A stretch of 64,000 bases of DNA from Capsicum annuum. Taxonomy: Eukaryota; Streptophyta; Magnoliopsida; Solanales; Solanaceae. Shown piece after piece: positions 1 through 10,553 of this stretch; positions within the stretch are counted from its first letter, which is position 1; every line of letters begins with the position of its first letter. Both the position numbers and the translations under genes were made by a program. Under the pieces are notes generated by a model that was given only the letters and a program-made list of their open reading frames with translations, was not told where the DNA came from and ran no database searches. The stretch spans positions 3,288,910 through 3,352,909 of the forward strand of contig NC_061118.1 in assembly GCF_002878395.1 (NCBI RefSeq). The letters are read 5' to 3'.

Positions 1-800
1 GTCTTTAACTTATTTGAATATAGACTCGTCCACGAAGCTTAATCTCCCATCCTACTAAACTATGTAATACCGAGGCATATGAGACTCATTGAGAATATAC
101 TGGTACAACACAAAAACAAGAAAAATATGATGAACAACAACATTAAGGGTAGGTATAACTCATATGCTACCCCTCTAACTATGCAAAGGTTCACAAAAAG
201 TATAGTATATCAAGGATTGAGCTTGCCATTCCTCCAAAAACTCACCAAACCCTTCATGGGTGATACTTGGAGGAATACCTAATGTTTAACATCAAATTTA
301 AAGGGATGAAGTCACAATCTGAATAGGACTTCTGCCTCCTCTAAGCAATTCTCAGCCTATCCGAATTCATTCTGACTATATTGAATGAATTTTAAAGAAA
401 GTTAATACCATGATGTCTATCCTCAGATGTCTAAAATCATCTAGTCAAAGATCGACAACTCTTACCATATAGTACCTCAAATGGAGCTATCTAAATACTT
501 GAATGCTAGTTATTATTATATGCGAACTCCGCCAAAGCTAAGTGCTGCACCCACTGACCATTAAAATCCATAAGATAGGCTTAAAGCATAGCCTTAAAAA
601 CCTAAATAGCCAGTTTAATGTGCCCATATGTCTGAGGGTGTAAACTTGTTCTAAGATCAATATGAGTACTCAACTCCTCCCAAAAATCTCTCCCAAATCT
701 AGAAGTGAACACTAAGCCATCATCGAAAATGACAGATATAGGCACTCATTGCATGCAAACTATCTCACAAACATAGATATGAGTGTCCGACCTAATTTTT
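1..800 (-). pseudogene. Ty3/gypsy integrase fragment (decayed)
   Basis: Read on the minus strand, this stretch gives broken pieces of a gypsy integrase. Around 440-540 the reverse complement encodes a run like LAEFAYNNN followed by HSSI, APFEVLYGK and CRS, the usual end of the integrase core in Tekay/Del-type elements. At about 640-780 it reads like the catalytic-core segment just upstream. Many stops and frameshifts are present, so it is not coding. The plus-strand ORF at 79-282 is a shadow. It continues into antisense LTR-like DNA at higher coordinates without the RT region expected there, so the element is truncated or rearranged. Confidence 0.75.
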
Positions 801-2095
801 AGGTTATGATGGAGCATACTATTGCCCACTAGTCAGCAAGCCAAACCCATAGTCCGAAATGGCAGGTAATGAACTACCAAATATAAAAAGAAAAGATTTG
901 TGAAATAGATGAAATAAAGAAGAAATTACATAATATAATCCCAAAACCTAGTGGTATTAGTGTAAGAACTGCTAATAATATGAGAGTAGAAAGTGAAGTT
1001 CAACTTACTACACTAATATAACTTACCTGTGAATACAACATAGAGACTATTCTAATACATAAGAGGGAGATAGGTAATACTGTGAACATTAGGAGCTAAC
1101 TCTAAGTCTCTCAATAATGGATGCTTTGCACAGTACACACACAATAATGATGATAACCCATACTATGATTTACAAGTTGCAAAAATATAGTATGAGTACC
1201 AAATGAATAGGATTTAGTAGAAAACTACCAACTGAGCTCCAAAGATAAAGTAGATATATATAACATATAAATAGAATAGAAACTACACCCAATGAACAAT
1301 AACTACAAAATAGCCAAGGAGATAATAACAATAACCAATGCTATTCATATCCAATAGACTAAAATAATAAGGCTAAGAAAGTATCAAGGATGAACTATCT
1401 ATTCCAGCCTTACTCAAAAATTTCAACACTATACCATATATCCCTAGCCAATATATTAATAAAGGGCAAAAGAAAGATATATTGCAATATACAAGGCCAA
1501 GAAATAAAAATACATTTTGAACAAATGAAGGAAGGGATACACGGTAATACCATAACTACATATAGCTAGATATACATATATGTATATATACATATATATA
1601 AGGTCAACTAGAATAACAACCTAGATCATCATATCTTCATCTTAAGGCCTCATTATAATCCTATCAAGATTTAGTACTAATATGCTCAGGGTTTCTAATC
1701 TATATATCTCATCATAAATTAATCATGCATAATAATGAAATCATAACTTTGAAGAGGCCAGAATTATACCTTAATCTCGATATAGAATCAATGACCAATC
1801 TATCATAAGCTAGACATAACAATGATCATAGTAATGATAATAATGATATCAATAACAACACTAATAACTGGCTATTTAGGACAACCAAATATCTAGCCTA
1901 GCCTATGCATACCCCAAATTCCCCAGGCTCAGAAGGTTCAATCAACATATAAAAGAATAATGTATAGTCAACACCAATATATATGTAACCATCCCACACA
2001 AACATATAGACATAGGCATATACTGGTGAAAGGTGATGTGATCTATAATATCATAACTCCAATGTCACAACCATCACTGTCATAACCATTATCAT
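801..2095 (-). repeat. antisense gypsy LTR-like noncoding DNA
   Basis: No coding signal is seen here. The stretch is AT-rich and contains phrases such as 'tagtatgagtaccaaa' (about 1188-1204) that recur at about 3888-3902, so both belong to one repeat family. The layout matches the antisense LTR interior of solanaceous gypsy elements by my recognition only. Exact LTR ends cannot be placed. A short (TA)-rich patch lies near 1565-1600. Confidence 0.5.
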
Positions 2096-2104
2096 CATAA
2101 TGGA

Positions 2105-3400
2105 TATGGGTAGTTTGGCTTCTATCTAAGTTTTTGAGAGGCTGTTGGAATGGGACATCCAATACTTAGCCAACTTAATAGTGCGATTTGATATTTCATA
2201 CCCAGGAGGATTCTTTGTACTAGTATGGCAAGGTCTACCCTATTTGATAAGATTTAGAATAATCAATTTAAGGATATGATACTTTACATCAATCGTGATC
2301 AGGTTTTGAGTGGTGAGTCTAAGAAGGATACCATAGATACTGAGGGTGTTCTGAGATTTGATGGTTGTATTTGTGTTCTGAGTATTTGTGAATAGATTTA
2401 TTTGACTCTTTATGAGGTTCAAAACTCTTTTATTCTATATATATTTTTACAGTTAAGATGCATAGTAATTTAAGGCAGCATTATTGATGGAGTGGCATAA
2501 AAAGAGATGTGGAGGTCTTTGTAGCTTGTTGCCTATTTTGTTAGTATGTGAAGGTCGAGCATCTAAGACTTGGTGAATTAATTTAGAGGTCTCCCATTCC
2601 TGAGAGAAAATGAAAGTGGATCACCATGAATTTAATTAGTTTATTGCATCACACTTTCTATTGTTCTAATGGTATTTGGTCCTTTATGGATAGGTTGACC
2701 AAATCAATGTATCCCATTCCTATTTAAATATCCTTCTACACCAAATGGTTAGCCCATATTTATTGTCATGAGATAGTCCATTTGCATGGGCACTAAGGTA
2801 GATCTAAGAATAGCTATCGACCCTCAAATATATAGGCTATCAAAGTGGATTATTCAGCTTCACAAGGATATGCTTCGAGCCTATTTTATGGATTTTGGAG
2901 ATCAGTGGGAGTAGTATTAACTTTATTTGAGTTTTCATATAAAAATATCTACCATTAAGGTATTGAGATGGTGCCATCTGAGAGGTTATAGTAGATGATT
3001 TCATTCTCTAATTAGGTGGTTCAATACCTCTATGATTTGACCCTATGTCACTGACTTGCCTCAACAGTCATTGGACAAAGTCAAGGTAATTTAATATAGA
3101 TTGAGAGAAGCTCGAAGTAGGCAAAAGTCTAACGTATATTTTATACTTTATTCCTTGATATTTAGAGTTGGTGACCAGGTATCCCTCTAAGTATCCCGTA
3201 TGAAAGTTGTGATAAGGATCAGGAGAAAAGTCAAAAGTAGTCCCAGATATATTCAAACCCTTTGAGATCCTTTGCACGGTTGGAGTGGTGGAATATAAGT
3301 TAGCCTTACCCTTAGATTTTACTACTATTCATCAACATTTCCATATTTGTATATTATGGCGGTACATTCCAGATGCATCTCATGTTATTAGATAAGACTC
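2105..3400 (+). pseudogene. Ty3/gypsy integrase fragment, sense strand
   Basis: Read on the plus strand, this gives the spacer between RNase H and integrase (a GSLA-type start near 2107, then FDISYPGG near 2187), followed by the zinc-binding region with LRQHYWW and MKRDV at about 2472-2515. The catalytic core follows, with WKW, MDRLTKS and FYTKWLAHIYCHEIVHLHG at about 2620-2790. Further decayed core and C-terminal text runs to about 3400. Stops interrupt every frame. The order and motifs fit the Tekay/Del chromovirus lineage. The minus-strand ORFs 2240-2422 and 3068-3277 are shadows. Confidence 0.8.
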
Positions 3401-3419
3401 AATTTGGTTGGATAAGAAA

Positions 3420-3985
3420 TTTAAGTTCATGGAGAGATGGTGTTCATATTATCTAGGAATATCAAGCTATCATGATTTGATTTATGAGTCATGATGGCAC
3501 CTACTCTACCCTACCAATAGGTAAGCCAAATCATAAGCCGGAGCTAAATACAATAGGTTAACTTTTTGTAAAATGCCCAAACATAGGGAAAAGTTAACAA
3601 CACACTTATAAATAAGTAAAGAGTTATAAATAGATAAAATAGTCAATACATGATACCATCCATGACCTATAGAGCTAGTACAAAAGTATCTAATAATAAT
3701 ACAACTCAAAGACAAAATAGTTTATAATCTTTGTCTCGATAAGAAAAAACCGAATATCTAAAGATAAAAGGAAATAGGTGACTCCGACTTTAAGGGTTTA
3801 CCTTATCTCTGAAAAATCCACACAGCATGATCAATGATAAATGATGATAACTAGTACTCAGATCTGCACAAAATAGGTACAGAAGTGTAGTATGAGTACC
3901 AAAAGAATGGGTACTCTATAAGTATATTCAGCCGACTAATCTAAATCATGATACGGTTATTATAAGATGCAAGATATCTAAAACA
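3420..3985 (-). repeat. antisense gypsy LTR-like DNA, second piece
   Basis: The stretch shares wording with 801-2095, including the phrase 'gtagtatgagtaccaaa' near 3887. It therefore appears to be another antisense LTR piece of the same or a related gypsy family. There is no coding signal; the minus-strand ORF at 3506-3715 has no recognisable domain. Boundaries are approximate. Confidence 0.45.
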
Positions 3986-4585
3986 CCATGGGTTTTGGAA
4001 CCTTAGAAAATTTCCTAGATTTTTGGTTTCTAGTAAAGATATAAATAGAGGGTACAGGTCGTATGCTGGGGTATAATTTGTAAGGCCTGGTCATACACTA
4101 GCCAGTGTTGGTTGGTGCGCAAGATTGGTTTCAGGAATAGGTACTACTTGGTGGGATAAGTTGTAAGGATTGATACAGATCATATGGTTTGGGTTTTTCC
4201 TTCACTTAATTAGAGACTTAGTTACTTAAATTGGATTTGAGTTTGAGTGGCTCACCATGAGCCATAAAATATGTGTGGCTCACCATGATCCATAAAATAG
4301 GTTATGAGTCATACCATTACTCGTATGGTAGATAGTAATCAGACCTACTTTGATTCTATTCTGCTAGGGATATAGTTTAAGGGTACTGATCATATAGTTC
4401 GGTATGAATTTAGGTTGGGTAAGTCATATGTTGGACAGTATTGGGTCCAAGGAGGAGGCGTTGGGTACGAGTGGTGGGTACTACTCATATTAGAGGGTAT
4501 GACTGGTATGGGTAAGTTGTACCATTTGAGGAGACTTTTAAGCAATTTAAGTTAGGGGTAATCTAGCAATTTCCCCAATTAACCT

Positions 4586-4742
4586 CTTAAGGACCCACAA
4601 TTTATATAAAACTTGGGAAGTTATTTATCACATTATTATAATCTTAAACACTTAGAAATACTCTCTAAGGACCCATGACTTATATCATACTAGGGAGGTT
4701 ATTTATTGTATTATTATAATCTTAAATACTTAGAAATACTCT
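4586..4742. repeat. tandem duplication, about 80 bp x 2
   Basis: Two adjacent copies, about 4586-4665 and 4667-4742, share 'aaggaccca', 'ggttatttat' or its near form, and an almost identical tail 'attattataatcttaaa' + 'acttagaaatact'. They differ by scattered substitutions. They lie inside the LTR-like region. Confidence 0.8.
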
Positions 4743-5267
4743 CTAATTATCTCTAAATCTCTTAGGTAAAAAAATGTAGGTTTTCATATAGGGGAGCAAT
4801 TTGTGGCTTTTTTGGGCAATTTCTCTTCATTATCATCATAATCTAAGGCATATACTCCTCTCTCTTTGTTAGTTCCAACTAAAGACATGTTTTATACAAT
4901 CCTTTCATGGCATGGTTATTGTGTGGTTTGGGGGGTTTTTAAATATAAGTTGAGGTTTTTGTATTAAATGCTTGGTTATGGTTTTTCTATGTATTAATTA
5001 TGTTTTACATGATTTAATTATGGTTTGGACAATTTATTGCATGAGAATGGTTAACCAGTCACCGGAATTGGTTTTGAAAATACTATGCCCCCAACATGTT
5101 TGATAAAATGCCTATGATAGTGCTTTTACTGTATTATAGGACTTTTAATGGAACTATTGTATCGTATTGTTTGGTAATGAACCTTAAAGGGTATAAATGG
5201 CTTAAATGGTTTAGAGTGGTTAACTAGTAAGGTATGGTGGTCATGGTTTTAATTAATTTAACATCTT

Positions 5268-5430
5268 TGTGGGGTAGAAGGGAATCCCCCAACTATACAT
5301 GTTAAAGATCAACTTGTGGGGTACAAAAGATTCCCCCAAACAAACTTACTAATGAAACACTTGTGTGGTACACAGGATTTCCCCAAATTAACTTAATAAT
5401 GCAATCTGTGGGTATGTGGGAATCCCCTTT
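5268..5430. repeat. short tandem repeat, about 48 bp, four degenerate copies
   Basis: The core 'tgtggggtacaaagattcccccaa' recurs in degenerate form starting near 5268, 5315, 5364 and 5407, giving a period of about 48 bp. It lies at the end of the LTR-like region and is not coding. Confidence 0.7.
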
Positions 5431-5741
5431 TACATAAAAAGGTTGGCTAAGGACATTGCTTTCAAGCTATAGTCCATATGATTATACCACTACTCATAGC
5501 CTTCATTAATAAAAATGTAAAAGTAATATGTTTGTATGGTAATGGTTTTAATTGGGCAATAATGGCAGGGTTTCATAGCTAATTATGACGGTAAGAGTCT
5601 AATGGACAGACACTAGAAATTCATGTTTGCCGACATGAGGCATGGTCATAACGACCATATATGATACTTAAAAAATACATGGGAATCCTCAAAATACATG
5701 GGCTTTTTCTTTGAAAATTTTAATGTATTATTTGTATCGAG

Positions 5742-6588
5742 TGCACATAGACAACTTTTCTGATCATTAGAGTCTACAGTATGTGTTCACTCAAAAGGAG
5801 CTAAATCTCAAGTGGAGAAGATAGTTGGAGCTTCTAAAGGACTACGACATGAGTCCTAATTACCACCCTGGTAAAACTAACGTGGTTGTTGATGCTATTA
5901 GAAGATTGTCCATGTAGATTTTATCTCATGTGGATAAGAAGAAGTGAGAATTGGTGAAAGATATTCACTGCTTGCCTAACCTTAGAGTTCGTCTCTTGGA
6001 CTCGACTGATGGTGGGGTGATGGTACAAGAAGTGGTTCGATCATCTCTTGGTGCAGAGATCAAGGAAAATCGAATGCTAGATACCATCTTGATGAAAACC
6101 AAGAGTGAGGTTGGTGGGCAAAGGGTGATGGTGATAGAGATCAATAGTGATGGTACCTTTAGAGACTAAGGGAGGTTATATGTTTCTAACGTCGATGGTT
6201 TGTAACAAAGGATTTTTGCTAAGGTGCATGAATCGTGCTATGTTGTTTATCCCAGCTAGATAAAAATGTATCATGATCTAAAGGAGATGTATTGGTGTAG
6301 TTGTATGAAGAGAGATGTGGCCCATTTTATGGCAATGTGTATGTTATACCAATAAGTTAAAGTTGAGCACATAATTCCTGTTGGATAGGATCAAGAAATT
6401 AAGTTGCCTAAATAGAAATGGGAGGTAATCAATATGGATTTTGTTACCAATCTTCCTCGGTCTCAGAACCAATTTGATTCTGTTTCGATCATCATGTATA
6501 GGATGATAAAGCCTGCTTACTTCTTTCCAGTAGGGACTAAATTTTTTATTGAGGACTATGTGAGGTTGTATCTTCAGGAGATTGTAAA
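5742..6588 (+). pseudogene. Ty3/gypsy RNase H and integrase, left half, split by CACTA element
   Basis: The plus strand gives the end of RNase H (VHIDNFSDH, SLQYVFTQKELNLKW, WLELLKDYDMSPNYHPGKTN at about 5745-5895), the linker to integrase, then the zinc-binding part (YHDLKEMYWC, MKRDVAHFMAMC at about 6270-6345) and the start of the catalytic core (WEVINMDFVTNLPRSQNQFD at 6420-6480). The frame runs to YVRLYLQEIV at about 6555-6585 and stops dead at the CACTA terminus. It resumes at 23885 with the residues expected next. In-frame stops occur (for example near 6203 and 6354), so the gene was dead or has since decayed. This gives the gypsy insertion as older than the CACTA insertion. Confidence 0.9.
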
Positions 6589-6604
6589 CACTACTAGAAA
6601 ACTG
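6586..6604 (+). repeat. CACTA left terminal inverted repeat with AAA target duplication
   Basis: AAA at 6586-6588 is followed by CACTACTAGAAAACTG at 6589-6604. The start CACTA is the superfamily hallmark. It pairs with the right end at 23866-23881. Confidence 0.93.
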
Positions 6605-7848
6605 TTTATTACCTGGGGATTTTACCTAGGGAATAATATTACAGGAAATACATGCGGATTTACCTACGAAATTATTAAATTCGTCAATATTAAAAGATAT
6701 TACCTGCAAATTATATATTTGCAACAAATTCCACAGGTAAATTTGGTGCCATATTGCGCAAATTCGTACTTGCGACATTACCTGGGGAAATATATCGGTG
6801 GGTATTTTATCTCTAGATAAATCCACAGGTATATGAACAAATATATATATTTTTTAAATCCGTAGAAAAATCCCCAGGTAATTTATCCTACAGATTTACT
6901 TAGAGATATTTTGGTGGAAATTTATGTAATGAATTTTATTACCTAGAAAATTATTTGGGAATTTTGTACTGCAAATTTTGCTGGAGGTTTATTCTTGGGG
7001 ATTTACCTGCGAAATTATTACTTGCAACATTACCTGAGGAAATATATCGGTGGGTATTTTATCTCTAGGTAAATCCGCAGGTATATGAACAAATATATAT
7101 ACATTTTTTAAATTCATAGAAAAATCCATAGGTAATTTATCCTATAGATTTACTTAGAGATATTTTGGTGGAAATTTATGTAATGAATTTTATTACCTAG
7201 AAAATTATTTGGGAATTTTGTATTGCAAATTTTGCTAGAGGTTTATTCTTGGGGATTTACCTGCGAAATTATTACTTGCAACATTACCTGAGGAAATATA
7301 TCGGTGGGTATTTTATCTCTAGGTAAATCCGCAGGTATATGAACAAATATATATACATTTTTTAAATTCATAGAAAAATCCATAGGTAATTTATCCTATA
7401 GATTTACTTAGAGATATTTCGGTGGAAATTTATGTAAAGAATTTTATTACCTAAAAAATTATTTGAGAATTTTATGCGGCGAATGTTGCTAGGGATTTAT
7501 TCTTGGGGATTTACCTGCGAAATTATTACTTGCGACATTACCCAGAAAAATGTATCGGCAGGTATTTTATCTCTAGATAAATCCACAGGCATATGAACAA
7601 ATATATATATTTTTTAAATCCATAGAAAAATCCCCAGGTAACTTATCCTACGGATTTACTTAGAGATATTTTGATGAAAATTTCTGTAATGGATTTTATT
7701 ACCTGAGAAATTATTTGGGGATTTTGTGCTGCAAATTTTGCTGGGGATTTATTGTTGGGGATTTACCTGCAAAATTATTACTTGCGACATTACGTGGGGA
7801 AATGTATCGGTGAGTATTTTATCTCTAGGTAAATTCGCAGGTATATGG

Positions 7849-7894
<46 letters not shown>

Positions 7895-8005
7895 TCCATA
7901 GGAAAATTCCTAGGTAATTTATCCTACGAATTTAAGTAGAGATATTTTAGTAGAAATTTATGTAATGGATTTTATTACCTCAGAAATTATTTGGGAATTT
8001 TGTTC
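6605..8005. repeat. CACTA left subterminal array, about 253-bp unit x 5
   Basis: The landmark 'tatatcggtg' or its near form starts at 6791, 7043, 7297, 7551 and 7803, giving steps of 252, 254, 254 and 252 bp. Each unit carries phrases such as 'ttacctg(c/g)g(a/g)', 'aaatccgcaggta' and 'ttatcctac(a/g)gattta', so the short motif appears in both orientations. In CACTA elements subterminal repeats are where the element's own DNA-binding protein attaches; that role here is inferred. An (AT)n stretch at about 7851-7890 lies in the last unit. The ORFs in this region are repeat text, not genes. Confidence 0.88.
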
Positions 8006-8039
8006 TGTGAATTTTGCTGGGGATTTATTCTTGAGGATT

Positions 8040-8205
8040 TACCCAAAATTATTACTTGGAAAATTACTGGGGGATTGTGTTGCTACAAATTTAACTAAAA
8101 TTATTTCTTGGCTATTTACCTATGAAATTACTACTTGGAAAATTTTTGGGGCATTGTGTTGCTACAAATTTAGCTGAAACTATTTCTTGGAGATTTACGT
8201 AGGAT
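8040..8205. repeat. second subterminal repeat, about 98 bp x 2
   Basis: Two copies of 'attacttggaaaatt' ... 'ttgtgttgctacaaattta' ... 'attatttcttgg' lie end to end at about 8050-8110 and 8140-8195. They are related in wording to the 253-bp array but have their own period. The ORF at 7965-8177 is a product of this repetition. Confidence 0.75.
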
Positions 8206-8209
8206 TTTT

Positions 8210-9015
8210 GTGACTTGAAGATTTTAAATAGCAAAAGGATAAACTTGAAGAATAAAAAACATAAAATAAAAAAAAATTAGACATTAAATCGGTGGACACG
8301 TATAATCAAGTAGAATATTCTCAAGAAATTAAAATTATTTTGTTAACATAGATGGTATCACAGATGTATTCGAACCGAATAAACCTTAGCTTGACTCGTT
8401 ATGTTATCACCAAAAAAATAAAGAAGTGAAATTTCGTTGGCCTAAGATAGGGCGAAAAACGACTCAGGGCTCAAATAGATCGTGTTTTCTATTGGTTAAT
8501 TTAAATATAATTGTAAGGCATCATACTATGCATGACAATATAATATATCAATACAATGTACATTTAAGAGTCGTTTGATGTGAGATATAAGGTATAATAA
8601 TCACGAAATAAAATAAAAAAATTATTTATTTTATATTGAGTTGAAAATATTAGGTAGTTTCAGAATTATATATATGACGAGATTAGGGGTGGACATTCTG
8701 TTTGTTCGATTTTCTTGTTTAATATCGTTTTGTTTTTTAGATTTTTGGATTGACGAAAATGACAGTCATAATCAAACCAAAATAAATTCGATTTGATTTG
8801 ATTTCTATAAATTCGATCGGTTCAGTTTCAAATTTTTATTTTGATTTTTAAGATTAAATTAGTGAGTCTTTCTTTGTCATGACTAGGCATTAAAAATTTG
8901 ATATTTTTTTAGAAAAAAATATTTTTTTAAAACCTATTTTTCATTTTTAAATATAATGGGAAAATGAAATAATGGGAAATGAAAGGAAATAACGGGAAAA
9001 CATTATTTATACTAA

Positions 9016-9078
<63 letters not shown>

Positions 9079-9134
9079 ATTTTATATATTTAGTATAAAT
9101 AGTATAAATAGATCGTGTTTTCTATTGGTTAATT

Positions 9135-9184
<50 letters not shown>

Positions 9185-9555
9185 AAATATATATATATTA
9201 TTATTATCGTTGATTTTAAAGTAATATATTATATGCCATACTTTTAGTTACACAATTTATTGATAACTAATTTGAGCATAATGATATTATTTATTTTACT
9301 ATTATTATTATTGTATTAGTCCACAACCTTAGTCATGTTAATTTTTTAATTTATTTGTTTTCTAGTCTAATTTTTCCAATTTGCAACAATTTTAGCCTAA
9401 TTTTATCCAATTTATTATAATTCTAGCCCTAAATGTGTCCAATTTAACTCAATTTCAAATTTCATTCAGTTTTTTAATCAAATTCTTAATCTTTGGATCT
9501 TAGTTGTTGATCAATATTCATTTATTATTATATTTATTTTTAATGTTAATTTTAT
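8210..9555. repeat. AT-rich noncoding interior of the CACTA element
   Basis: No gene is seen. A 31-bp identical word lies at 8473-8503 and 9106-9136. (AT)n followed by (GT)n sits at about 9018-9076, and another (AT)n run at about 9131-9179. The text near 8683-8860 ('aggggtggacattctgtttg' then repeated 'gattt' and 'ttcgat') resembles a common dispersed plant repeat. The ORF at 9047-9247 is a translated microsatellite. Confidence 0.6.
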
Positions 9556-9800
9556 ATAGTTACTATATTTATTAAATATCAACCTAATTCAATTCAATTT
9601 TCCTAATTTATTTAAATTCTAGCCATTTTATACTCAATTGGCGTCAATTGAGTTTAATTTGACTCAATCAAAATCCTCAATTAAATTTTCTAACCCAATA
9701 TTTAATCCCAATTTGACTCATCTCCTCAAGTCTAATCTTAATTGTTCATCATATTTGATCAACGGTCAATATTAAATCAATTTTCACTAATATTTTTTTG
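9556..9800. repeat. internal repeat copy A of the CACTA interior
   Basis: The stretch 'tatttattaaatatcaacctaa...cctaatttatttaaattct' near 9560-9620 recurs almost word for word at about 19633-19690, with further partial similarity at about 18835-18860. The copies lie on both sides of the viral insert, so they belong to the host element and not to the virus. There is no coding content. Confidence 0.7.
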
Positions 9801-9824
9801 AAATTAGACAGCTTCAGACTATTT

Positions 9825-9938
9825 TTCTTGAACCAAGGGTATATTGGAAACGACTTATCTACATTAGCAGTAAGGTCTGCGTACACCGTACCCTCCACGG
9901 ACCCCAATTTGTGGGAATAAATCGGGTAACTTGTGTTG
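9825..9938 (+). mobile_element. TS-type SINE, 3' part
   Basis: The words 'aaccaagggt', 'ttggaaac', 'taaggtctgcgtacac', 'taccctcc', 'gaccccaatttgtggga' and 'cgggtaacttgtgttg' appear in the order and spacing of the 3' half of the TS SINE family of Solanaceae, which ends in TTG units. The 5' tRNA-derived promoter half is not evident, so the copy is 5' truncated or too diverged to see. The assignment is from recognition of the consensus. It supports a solanaceous host. Confidence 0.75.
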
Positions 9939-9949
9939 ATATCTAATTT

Positions 9950-10175
9950 TGACCTTAGGGTGTTATTTTAGCAAAATTATTAGTTTTAAATGTTGGTATT
10001 TTCTACGCAGTATTTTGATATCAAATAAATATTAACGTGTCACATTCATGATTTGAAAATATATGATTTATTTTTATATTATTTTTTTTATATTATATAA
10101 TATTTTACATAATTTTTCTAATATTTATTAAATTATTTCCACTATTATACATGCCCATAATTTACAAACTTTGTC

Positions 10176-10229
<54 letters not shown>

Positions 10230-10232
10230 TCA
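9950..10232. repeat. internal repeat copy B with (ATT)n tail
   Basis: A unit with the words 'aattttgacct', 'cgtgtcacatt', 'atattttacataatttt' and 'caatttacaaa...ttgtcta', followed by (ATT)n at about 10178-10230, recurs at 19185-19510. A partial copy lies at 19738-19866, also ending in (ATT)n. The ATT tract is therefore part of the repeat unit. The pararetrovirus is inserted 50 bp beyond this tract. Confidence 0.75.
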
Positions 10233-10281
10233 TTAATTCCAATTGTAAGAAATTAAGCTGATTTTGTTTCATATTGATAAG

Positions 10282-10474
10282 GGTTATTAAATCTCTGACA
10301 GGCCCCATGTTTGGGTAAAAGAGTCGTCCATATAGTCCTAAAACTACTTAAGATTCTTTTCTATTTCGGTTGGGGCTTTGGTTCGGTCTTCCGACTTAGG
10401 CTTAATCCGATATTATTATATGGTCTGGTAGGCTGAGTGGCATACCCCAGCCTAAGAGATCCTGTTAATGGTAT
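10282..10474 (+). repeat. left 193-bp terminal repeat of the pararetrovirus
   Basis: It matches 18572-18764 base for base without gaps, with 7 substitutions by my count (about 3.6%). It ends inside the primer-binding site (up to TGGTAT). The copies come from the overlap of a circular genome and are not LTRs: they lack TG...CA ends and no target duplication is seen. Confidence 0.93.
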
Positions 10475-10481
10475 CAGAGCC
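10469..10481 (+). promoter_or_regulatory. minus-strand primer-binding site (initiator Met tRNA)
   Basis: TGGTATCAGAGCC is complementary to the 3' end of plant initiator methionine tRNA and is the standard site where caulimovirid minus-strand DNA synthesis begins. It sits 73 bp before the movement-protein start, which puts genome position 1 here. Confidence 0.92.
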
Positions 10482-10553
10482 TGTGAATTTTCATAGTTAA
10501 TATACGTTAAGTGAGGTGAAGATTTTTAGCATAGATATAACACACTTATAACT

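Larger units (their letters stand above)
4020..5741 (+). repeat. gypsy LTR-like region, sense orientation
   Basis: This noncoding stretch has the look of a long sense-strand gypsy LTR: repeats of 'gtatg'-rich text in the first part (4050-4500), a middle with phrases like 'ctctctaa...ctctctttgttag' (4660-4870), and a tail of short tandem repeats (5268-5430). The region at 58940-60107 shows similar organisation. It abuts an RNase H fragment at about 5742, so the gag, protease and RT normally found between a 5' LTR and RNase H are missing. That implies a large internal deletion or a chance junction. LTR ends were not resolved. Confidence 0.45.

Noticed and set aside
6434..6820. 128-residue ORF as a single gene
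   Set aside because: Its first half is gypsy integrase and its second half is CACTA subterminal DNA; it is a chance fusion across the insertion junction.
8683..8870. Separate MITE or SINE based on 'ggggtgg' and 'ttcgat' words
   Set aside because: It resembles a common dispersed plant repeat, but no ends or target duplications could be set.
9047..9247. ORF with a Cys-Val run and later Tyr-Ile run
   Set aside because: It is a translated GT and AT microsatellite, with no protein character.
10469..10481. tRNA gene fragments at primer-binding sites (also 28877, 47108 and 54207)
   Set aside because: Only the short tRNA-complementary segment is present next to LTRs or viral repeats; there is no cloverleaf.
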